A stretch of 64,000 bases of DNA from positions 1 through 64,000 of the forward strand of contig NZ_JBMPIX010000010.1 of NCBI RefSeq assembly GCF_049341065.1, read 5' to 3'. This DNA is from Pacificoceanicola sp049341065 (lineage in GTDB: Bacteria; Pseudomonadota; Alphaproteobacteria; Rhodobacterales; Rhodobacteraceae). The translations under genes were made by a program, and so were the position numbers. Position 1 is the stretch's first letter, and the number at the start of each line of letters is the position of its first letter. The notes beneath the pieces were generated by a model, which saw only the letters and a list, made by a program, of their open reading frames with translations, searched no databases and was not told the DNA's origin. Positions 58,007 through 64,000 of this stretch are shown here, piece after piece.

Positions 58007-58888
58007 ATGACAGACGCGGCATTCCAATCCGACGGCGCCAGCTCTTCGGTACAGAGCATCCAAAGCGCCTACATTGCGCAGGTTCAGCGCCGTCGCCTTT
58101 ATGGTGGACTGACTTTGCTGATCTTTGTTTTGCTCATGGTCTCGGGCTTCAACGTGGCGGACGCGCGCAATGCTGGCGGCTTCTGGGAAGGCTTGCACAA
58201 TATCGGCGACTACCCATCCGATGTGCTGTCCGAAGCCTGGGAAAAGCGCGCCGATCTGCCTGCACTGATCGTGAAATACTTTCCCGCACTGGTCGAGACG
58301 CTCAACATCGCGGCGGTCTCAACGCTGATCGGGGCCGGGTTCGGCCTTGTGCTTTCCCTGCTCTCGACCCGCGGATTGGCGCGTTGGCCGCGCATGATCC
58401 CGTTGTTTCGCCGTAAGATGGACGTGATGCGCGCCGTCCCTGAGATCGTCATCGCGCTGATGCTGATCTTTGTTCTGGGGGGCGGGCCGGTGCCCGCAAT
58501 GATCGCGATCACGATCCACACTGCTGGCGCCTTGGGCAAGATGTTCTCGGAGGTTGCCGAGAACGCCGATCTGAAGCCGGTCGAAGGGTTGGCCTCGGCG
58601 GGCGCTAACTGGACCCAGCGGATGTGGTTGGGGGTCTTGCCGCAGGTCGCGCCGAATTTCCTCAGCTATGCGCTGCTGCGGTTCGAGATCAATATTCGCG
58701 CCTCAGCGATCCTTGGTTTTGTCGGGGCTGGCGGACTTGGGTACGAGCTGCGAAATGCCATGGCATGGGGGCCGGGCCGGTTCGATGAGGCCGCGGCGAT
58801 CTTTGTTCTTCTCTTTGGCTCGATCATCTTCTTCGACCAACTCTCCAGTCGTTTCCGCAACCGCCTGACCGAAGGAGAGCGCGTATGA
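58007..58888 (+). CDS. phnE: Phosphonate ABC permease PhnE, first subunit
   Basis: The 293-residue permease has one N-terminal membrane helix (GGLTLLIFVLLMVSGFNV) and a core of about five more with the permease loop EVAENADLKPVEGLASAGAN near residue 180. The ATG at 58007 (MTDAAFQSDGASSS) follows gggggg-rich sequence; a start 36 bases earlier exists. It overlaps the second permease gene by four bases (atga). Confidence 0.92.
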   Translation: MTDAAFQSDGASSSVQSIQSAYIAQVQRRRLYGGLTLLIFVLLMVSGFNVADARNAGGFWEGLHNIGDYPSDVLSEAWEKRADLPALIVKYFPALVETLNIAAVSTLIGAGFGLVLSLLSTRGLARWPRMIPLFRRKMDVMRAVPEIVIALMLIFVLGGGPVPAMIAITIHTAGALGKMFSEVAENADLKPVEGLASAGANWTQRMWLGVLPQVAPNFLSYALLRFEINIRASAILGFVGAGGLGYELRNAMAWGPGRFDEAAAIFVLLFGSIIFFDQLSSRFRNRLTEGERV

Positions 58889-60204
58889 CAACCGCAACGC
58901 TCGACATGGCGAAAACCGGGGCCGAGGCCCTTATCCGCCGCAAACAGATGATCGCCTATTCCATCCCGGCGCTGATCTGCCTTTATCTTGGGTACATCTT
59001 CTTTGCCTTCGACATTCCCGGCCTCGCGCAGCGCGCGAAATGGGAAAACGCGGTCACGCTGGCCTCTGACACATGGTCCTACAAGGTGCATGTGACGCGC
59101 GATCACCGATCCGGCGATATCGCCTATGCGGTCGAGGGGGAGCGAAAGGGAACCTATCCCCAAGGCACGCGCCCCGATTGGGTCAGCGGCGATAAGATCG
59201 TCGTGGTCGATTTGGGCGGAGGCCAGATCCTGCGCCTTCTACCGGAAAATCGCAGCGAATTTGATGTGCCCGGCTATGGCACCATAGAAGCGCAGTTCAT
59301 TGGGGGGCGTGTGGTGACCAACCTTGGCGAAACTACGCCCGCGTGGATCAATGCCAGTCGGAACCGCGTCGCCATCACCACCGATCAGGCACGCGTCACC
59401 GTCACCCGCTCCAAAACTGAGGCCTTCCGCTATTTCGGTGGCTGGGAGCTGTTCTGGTACACTTTTGACAGCCCCTATTATGGTCACGGCCCGTTGGACA
59501 TTTTGTTTGGTGCACAGATTGACCCGAAGCGTGGCAATATTCCCGGTGCATGGGCCGATTTCTGGAGCAATCCGATGTGGCGGCATGGCGATGTTGCCTG
59601 GGCCATTGGCGAGACGATCCTGATGGCCTTCCTTGGCACATTTGGCGCGGCCATGGTCGCGCTGCCGCTGGCCTTTATGGCGGCAAAACGCTTTGCCCCG
59701 TTTGGTGCCCTGCGCTTGGCCATGCGACGCCTGTTTGACTTTGTGCGCGGTGTGGATGCGCTGATCTGGACCGTCGTTCTGGCCCGCGCCTTTGGTCCGG
59801 GCCCGTTGACCGGGGCCTTGGCGATCTTGGTGACAGACACCGGCACTTTTGGCAAAACCTTCTCCGAGGCGCTGGAAAACGTCGATCAGCGGCAGATCGA
59901 GGGGATCAGCTCGACCGGAGCCAAACCTCTGCAACGTTATCGCTTTGGGGTGATTCCGCAGATTGTCCCGGTGCTTCTGGCACAGGTGCTTTACTTCCTC
60001 GAATCCAACACCCGTAGCGCCACGATCATCGGTGCGATTACTGGCGGCGGGATTGGCCTGCTGTTGACGCAGGCGATGCAGACTCAGAAAGATTGGGAAG
60101 AGGTCGCCTATTACATCTCGCTGGTGATTGTCATGGTGATGATCATGGATTGGGTCTCGGGTTGGCTGCGCGCCCGCTTGATTGGCCGGGTTCAGGTACA
60201 CTGA
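58885..60204 (+). CDS. phnE: Phosphonate ABC permease PhnE, second subunit with extra domain
   Basis: The 439-residue protein is about 160 residues longer than a usual PhnE. After the first membrane helix (IAYSIPALICLYLGYIFFAF) it has roughly 190 residues with little hydrophobicity, rich in beta-like pattern (DKIVVVDLGGGQILRLLPEN, VAITTDQARVTVTRS). The usual permease core follows, including EALENVDQRQIEGISSTGAK. The inserted part should face the periplasm if the first helix is N-in, near the binding protein. It forms a pair with the first PhnE. Confidence 0.9.
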   Translation: MTTATLDMAKTGAEALIRRKQMIAYSIPALICLYLGYIFFAFDIPGLAQRAKWENAVTLASDTWSYKVHVTRDHRSGDIAYAVEGERKGTYPQGTRPDWVSGDKIVVVDLGGGQILRLLPENRSEFDVPGYGTIEAQFIGGRVVTNLGETTPAWINASRNRVAITTDQARVTVTRSKTEAFRYFGGWELFWYTFDSPYYGHGPLDILFGAQIDPKRGNIPGAWADFWSNPMWRHGDVAWAIGETILMAFLGTFGAAMVALPLAFMAAKRFAPFGALRLAMRRLFDFVRGVDALIWTVVLARAFGPGPLTGALAILVTDTGTFGKTFSEALENVDQRQIEGISSTGAKPLQRYRFGVIPQIVPVLLAQVLYFLESNTRSATIIGAITGGGIGLLLTQAMQTQKDWEEVAYYISLVIVMVMIMDWVSGWLRARLIGRVQVH

Positions 60205-60821
60205 TGCCTCGTCTGAGCGCCGAGGCACCGGTGATCCACGAGGGATGTCAGATCACCAACTGCACCTTTGGCCGTTACAACGAAGTTGGGCGCGGCAGCC
60301 GTTTGGCGCACAGCGAGATCGGCGATTATTCCTATTGCGATCGCAATGCCGATATCGCCAATGCGAGTGTCGGCAAATTCGCGAATATTGCGGCGTTCAG
60401 CCGGATCGGGGCGACCGACCATCCGTTGCACACCGCCGCCTGCCACCATTTCCTGTATCGTTCCAACGATTACTGGGATGACGCCGAGGCGGACGAGGTC
60501 TTTTTCGAGCATCGCAAGTCACGGCGCGCTTACATCGGGCACGATACATGGATCGGCAACGGCGCGATGATCAAACCCGAAGTGAGGCTGGGCCATGGGG
60601 CCGTTGTCGCTTCGGGCGCGGTGGTCACAAAGGATGTCCGGCCCTACACCATCGTTGCGGGCATCCCTGCGCGTAAGCTGCGCGACCGCCAGCCGCCAAC
60701 GGTGGCCGAACGGCTGATGGCTTTGGCGTGGTGGGATTGGGACCACGCCAGCCTGCGCGGCGCGCTGTTGGATTTCCGCACCTTGAGCGCGGTGGCGTTT
60801 CTGGAAAAATACGGCGGCTGA
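60204..60821 (+). CDS. Phosphonate-operon hexapeptide-repeat acetyltransferase
   Basis: The 205-residue left-handed beta-helix protein starts MPRLSAEAPVIHEGCQITNC, with repeated hexapeptide turns (FGRYNEVGRGSRLAHSEIGD and IGNGAMIKPEVRLGHGAVVA) and GIPARKLRDRQPPTVAERL. Related proteins in phn operons are thought to acetylate phosphonates or their intermediates. Its start overlaps the PhnE stop by one base. The tail WWDWDHASLRGALLDFRTLS is characteristic of this subgroup. Confidence 0.85.
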   Translation: MPRLSAEAPVIHEGCQITNCTFGRYNEVGRGSRLAHSEIGDYSYCDRNADIANASVGKFANIAAFSRIGATDHPLHTAACHHFLYRSNDYWDDAEADEVFFEHRKSRRAYIGHDTWIGNGAMIKPEVRLGHGAVVASGAVVTKDVRPYTIVAGIPARKLRDRQPPTVAERLMALAWWDWDHASLRGALLDFRTLSAVAFLEKYGG

Positions 60822-60839
60822 AGCTGCCTCTGAAACGCG

Positions 60840-61553
60840 TCAGGCTTCCAAAGTCAGCGTCACCCGATCACCAGCAAACCATGTCCGGCCGTATTCCACC
60901 GGCAGGTGGTCTTGATCGACATTTACGCTGGTGGTGCGAAGCAGCGGGTCCCCTTCGCGCAGGTGCAGGTGCAGCGCTTGGGTGGCATTGGCCAAAACCG
61001 CAGTCACGCGGGTGGAGGCACGGGTGTAATCGGCCACCCCGATTTTTTTCAAGGCCAGGGTTACGCTGTCTGCCTCTCGCAAGGCGTGTTCCAACCCGGA
61101 AAGCCTTTCCAGCGGGAATACACTTTCGGCCAGCGCCACAGGTTGGCCGTCGGCCAGCGACAATCCGTGATAGGCCAGCACCGGATCGCCGAGGGCAATG
61201 CCGAGGGCGCGGGCCTCACCGTCTGTTGCAAGGCGAATTTCCAGCGAGAGGGTGCGTTTGGCAGGCATGCGCCCGGCCTTCAGCAGGTTCTCGGTAAAGC
61301 GGACGCGTTTGCCAATGGGGTATTCGGTCGGGCGGGCGGTGACAAAGACACCCGCTCCGCGCCGCGTGCGCACCAGTCCGTCCTCGACCAGCGCAGAGAG
61401 CGCGTGGCGGATCGTGTGGCGATTGACGCCAAACCGCTCGGCCAGTTGCGCCTCGGTTGGCAGTTTGTCGCCCGGACCATAGCGCCCCTCGGAAAGATCG
61501 TCGCGCAGGTCAGAGGCGATGGAAAGCCAGAGCGCGGTGCCAGTGTTACGCAA
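60840..61553 (-). CDS. phnF: GntR/HutC-family repressor PhnF
   Basis: The 237-residue regulator has a GntR winged helix (LSEGRYGPGDKLPTEAQLAE, VNRHTIRHALSALVEDGLVR) and a UTRA effector domain (GKRVRFTENLLKAGRMPAKR, and VEYGRTWFAGDRVTLTLEA at the end). PhnF normally represses the C-P lyase operon in the presence of phosphate or absence of phosphonate. It is transcribed opposite to phnG from a shared 82-base gap with a direct repeat at 61600-61615. Confidence 0.9.
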   Translation of the reverse strand: MRNTGTALWLSIASDLRDDLSEGRYGPGDKLPTEAQLAERFGVNRHTIRHALSALVEDGLVRTRRGAGVFVTARPTEYPIGKRVRFTENLLKAGRMPAKRTLSLEIRLATDGEARALGIALGDPVLAYHGLSLADGQPVALAESVFPLERLSGLEHALREADSVTLALKKIGVADYTRASTRVTAVLANATQALHLHLREGDPLLRTTSVNVDQDHLPVEYGRTWFAGDRVTLTLEA

Positions 61554-61599
61554 ATTTCACAAATCCTTTGTGGCAGAAAACCCGCCTGAGCTGTATGAT

Positions 61600-61615
61600 G
61601 TGTATAGTTGTATAG
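61600..61615. promoter_or_regulatory. PhnF operator candidate
   Basis: tgtatagttgtataga contains tgtatag and ttgtatag in tandem, in the middle of the gap between phnF and phnG, where a HutC-type repressor is expected to act on both genes. Confidence 0.45.
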
Positions 61616-61635
61616 ATCATCGCGGATTTGTCGAG

Positions 61636-62091
61636 ATGCAAACGGAAGACCTCGGGTCAAGCGCCCGTCAACACTGGATGAGCCTGATGGCCAAGGCACC
61701 CGATGGGCGCGTGTCCGCCCTGTTGGATGCGGCCTGCGCGCGCCCTGTCTTTGACTGGTTGCGCCGACCCGAGGTGGGCAGCGTCATGGTGCGGGGCCGC
61801 GCGGGCGGAACCGGGACGCCTTTCAATCTGGGGGAGATGACCGTGACCCGCTGCGCCCTTCGGTTGGGCAGCGGCGAGGTTGGGCATGCCTATGTGCAGG
61901 GCCGCCGCAAAGATGACGCCGAAGCCTCGGCGCTTGTCGACGCGCTGATGCAGACAACAGCCGCCGGGACAGTGCGCAACGCCGTTCTTGATCCGCTTGC
62001 CGCGGAGATGGCCGATGCCAAGGCGGTCCGCGCCCGCAAGGCCGCTGCAACGAAAGTGGAATTTTTCACCATGGTCCGGGGGGAAGGCTGA
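61636..62091 (+). CDS. phnG: C-P lyase subunit PhnG
   Basis: PhnG is a core component of the C-P lyase complex that moves alkylphosphonate onto ribose. The 151-residue product starts MQTEDLGSSARQHWMSLMAK and has NLGEMTVTRCALRLGSGEVG and YVQGRRKDDAEASALVDALM, typical of PhnG. The start at 61636 was preferred over longer frames reaching into phnF. It overlaps phnH by one base (tgatg). Confidence 0.93.
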   Translation: MQTEDLGSSARQHWMSLMAKAPDGRVSALLDAACARPVFDWLRRPEVGSVMVRGRAGGTGTPFNLGEMTVTRCALRLGSGEVGHAYVQGRRKDDAEASALVDALMQTTAAGTVRNAVLDPLAAEMADAKAVRARKAAATKVEFFTMVRGEG

Positions 62092-62669
62092 TGCAGATGA
62101 CCGCTTTGGATGGCGGGTTTGCGGACCCGGCCCTGCAATCGGCCAAGGCCTTTCGCGGTGTGATGACCGCCATGGCTCAGCCCGGCTTTATCGCCGAATT
62201 GCACGGCGCCATGCCACCCACTCCCCTGTCGCCGGCTGCGGGTGCGGTTGTGCTGACGCTATGTGATCCCGATACGCCGATCTATCTGGCGGGACAGGCC
62301 GATTGCCCCGAGGTCCGCAATTGGATCGCGTTTCACACCGGGGCGCCGTTGACCGGGCCTTCGCATTGCGCCTTTGCCCTTGGAACATGGACGGCGCTGG
62401 CCCCTTTGTCCGCCTACCCGGTGGGCACATCGGAGTACCCTGACCGCTCGGCCACGCTGATCGTTGAACTGCCCCGACTAGAAGCCAAAGGCGCCACCCT
62501 GCGCGGACCCGGCATTAAGGATCGCGCCGCCCTGTCCCTGCCTGAAACGCGCGCCTTCGTGGTTAACCGCCGGCTGTTTCCCCTCGGGTTGGACTTCATC
62601 CTGACCAGTGGCAGCCAGGTGGCCGCCTTGCCACGTTCGACCAAGGTCAGCCCTTCGGAGGGTTCCTGA
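62091..62669 (+). CDS. phnH: C-P lyase subunit PhnH
   Basis: The 192-residue protein is part of the C-P lyase core with PhnG, PhnI and PhnJ. It begins MQMTALDGGFADPALQSAKA and includes FRGVMTAMAQPGFIAEL, GTSEYPDRSATLIVELP and NRRLFPLGLDFILTSGSQVA. It is directly followed by the phnI ATG. No odd features. Confidence 0.93.
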   Translation: MQMTALDGGFADPALQSAKAFRGVMTAMAQPGFIAELHGAMPPTPLSPAAGAVVLTLCDPDTPIYLAGQADCPEVRNWIAFHTGAPLTGPSHCAFALGTWTALAPLSAYPVGTSEYPDRSATLIVELPRLEAKGATLRGPGIKDRAALSLPETRAFVVNRRLFPLGLDFILTSGSQVAALPRSTKVSPSEGS

Positions 62670-63758
62670 ATGTATGTGGCAGTCAAAGGCGGCGAGGCCG
62701 CGATCAACAACGCCCATGCCTGGCTGGCCGAGGAACGCCGGGGCGATCCCAAGGTTCCAGAACTCAGCATTTCGCAAATCCGCGAACAGATGGCGCTGGC
62801 GGTCAACCGGGTGATGGCCGAGGGCTCACTTTATGATCCGGATTTGGCGGCATTGGCGATCAAGCAGGCGCGCGGTGATCTGATCGAAGCCATCTTTCTG
62901 ATCCGCGCCTATCGCACGACCCTGCCCCGCTTTGGCGGTTCTGAGCCGGTGGATACGTCTGCGATGGCCTGCGACCGACGTATTTCCGCGACCTTCAAGG
63001 ATTTGCCCGGTGGGCAGGTTCTGGGGCCGACCTTTGATTACACGCACCGCCTGCTGGACTTCAAACTCGCCGCCGAGGGCGAGGCGCCATGCGCGCCAGA
63101 GCGCGAGACAACCGCCGCCCCGGTTCCGCATGTGACGGATTTTCTGAACCGCGAGGGGCTGATCGAAGAGGCGCGCGCCGATGACACGCCCCCGCCCGAT
63201 CTGACTCGCGAACCGCTTGAACTGCCCGCGGATCGCGCGCTGCGCCTTCAGGCGCTGGCCCGCGCCGACGAAGGCTTTACCCTGTCGATGGCCTACTCCA
63301 CCCAGCGCGGCTATGCCCGCAACCACGCTTTTGTCGGGGAATTGCGCATCGGCTCAGTGCCGGTGGAAATGGAGATCCCCGAACTTGGTTTTGCGATCGA
63401 GATCGGCGAGATCACCCTGACCGAATGCGAAACGGTCAACCAGTTCAAAGGCTCCAAGACAGAGCCTCCGCAATTCACCCGAGGCTACGGACTTGTCTTT
63501 GGCCAGACCGAACGCAAGGCGATTTCCATGGCATTGGTCGATCGCGCCATGCGCTGGGAAGAATTGGGCGAAGATTACGTCGGCGCCCCGGCGCAAGACG
63601 CTGAATTCGTGCTGTACCACGCCGACAACATCCAGGCGACGGGCTTTCTCGAACACATCAAGTTGCCCCACTACGTCGATTTCCAGTCCGAACTGGAATT
63701 GGTGCGCAAACTGCGCCGCGAGACCGGGGGCGTTCAGGCACAAGAGGCGGCGGAATGA
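62670..63758 (+). CDS. phnI: C-P lyase subunit PhnI
   Basis: PhnI has nucleosidase activity and, with PhnG and PhnH, makes the phosphonylated nucleotide intermediate. The 362-residue protein starts MYVAVKGGEAAINNAHAWLA and shows LIEAIFLIRAYRTTLPRFG, FDYTHRLLDFKLAAEG, LSMAYSTQRGYARNHAFVGE and LPHYVDFQSELELVRKLR, all PhnI hallmarks. It abuts phnH without a gap and overlaps phnJ by four bases. Confidence 0.95.
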   Translation: MYVAVKGGEAAINNAHAWLAEERRGDPKVPELSISQIREQMALAVNRVMAEGSLYDPDLAALAIKQARGDLIEAIFLIRAYRTTLPRFGGSEPVDTSAMACDRRISATFKDLPGGQVLGPTFDYTHRLLDFKLAAEGEAPCAPERETTAAPVPHVTDFLNREGLIEEARADDTPPPDLTREPLELPADRALRLQALARADEGFTLSMAYSTQRGYARNHAFVGELRIGSVPVEMEIPELGFAIEIGEITLTECETVNQFKGSKTEPPQFTRGYGLVFGQTERKAISMALVDRAMRWEELGEDYVGAPAQDAEFVLYHADNIQATGFLEHIKLPHYVDFQSELELVRKLRRETGGVQAQEAAE

Positions 63759-64000
63759 CCGATCAAGCGTATAACTTCGCCTATCTGGACGAACAGACCA
63801 AGCGGATGATCCGCCGCGCCATCCTCAAGGGACTTGCAATTCCGGGTTATCAGGTGCCTTTCGCCAGCCGCGAAATGCCGATGCCTTATGGTTGGGGGAC
63901 GGGCGGCGTGCAGGTCTCTGCTGCCGTGATGACCGCCGAGGATCGGTTCAAGGTGATCGACCAAGGCGCCGATGACACCACCAACGCGGTGTCGATCCGA
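63755..64000 (+). CDS. phnJ: C-P lyase subunit PhnJ, partial
   Basis: The first 82 residues are present and the gene runs off the window. MTDQAYNFAYLDEQTKRMIR and ILKGLAIPGYQVPFASREMP with MPYGWGTGGVQVSAAVM match the start of PhnJ, the radical SAM enzyme that breaks the carbon-phosphorus bond. The iron-sulfur cysteines lie beyond the edge. Its atga overlap with phnI shows coupling. Confidence 0.95.
   Translation, partial: MTDQAYNFAYLDEQTKRMIRRAILKGLAIPGYQVPFASREMPMPYGWGTGGVQVSAAVMTAEDRFKVIDQGADDTTNAVSIR

Overview
The window is chromosomal DNA from an alphaproteobacterium, most likely a marine Rhodobacteraceae (Roseobacter-group) strain. Support comes from GC-rich coding with strong GC3 bias, the rimP-nusA-YlxR/L7Ae-infB order, a parvulin gene directly followed by argJ, a monomeric isocitrate dehydrogenase, two tripartite TRAP transporters, a LigM-type O-demethylase and a C-P lyase operon. 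Names rest on reading translations and remembered family motifs; no search was run. I saw no tRNA, rRNA or CRISPR array.

Layout. (1) 1-1737: an IS1182/IS5-like element with a broken transposase, abutting the end of a second related copy; three small palindromic insertions sit in the transposase. (2) 2203-13378: housekeeping genes secA, a parvulin, argJ, mutT, a 44-residue ORF, infB, an L7Ae/YlxR protein, nusA and rimP. (3) 13538-23700: aromatic catabolism. A LysR regulator with two helix-turn-helix domains diverges from GalB-like hydratase, a type I extradiol dioxygenase, GalC-like aldolase and GalD-like tautomerase. A GntR regulator, a LigM-like O-demethylase and a TRAP transporter follow. 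Together they suggest uptake, demethylation and ring cleavage of methoxylated (syringyl/gallate-type) aromatic acids. (4) 23979-24320: two small ORFs of unknown function. (5) 24328-38539: an alginate-like exopolysaccharide locus. A lipoprotein polysaccharide lyase diverges from algD, alg8, alg44, algA, an AlgG-like beta-helix protein, an unknown protein, AlgX-like, a very long Sel1/AlgK-like protein and an AlgL-like protein. Several predicted enzymes lack signature residues of their Pseudomonas counterparts. (6) 38561-41475: a Nudix hydrolase and icd.

(7) 41544-42641: a tyrosine recombinase. (8) 42843-55967: a TRAP transporter, an IclR regulator and a tightly overlapping set of acyl-CoA genes (fadB-like, thiolase, two acyl-CoA dehydrogenases, thioesterase, enoyl-CoA hydratase, FMN-dependent nitronate monooxygenase-like protein, acyl-CoA ligase). 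It should import a carboxylate, activate it with CoA and beta-oxidise it; the substrate is unknown. (9) 56172-64000: a phosphonate locus, phnC-D-E1-E2-acetyltransferase, PhnF repressor on the opposite strand, then phnG-H-I and the start of phnJ, cut by the window edge.

The most unusual points are the gallate-type lower pathway paired with a type I dioxygenase of unknown substrate, the alginate-like locus with several altered catalytic motifs, the approximately 40-bp palindromic elements in the IS, the doubled DNA-binding domain of the LysR regulator, and matching palindromes that look like operators of the local GntR and IclR regulators.
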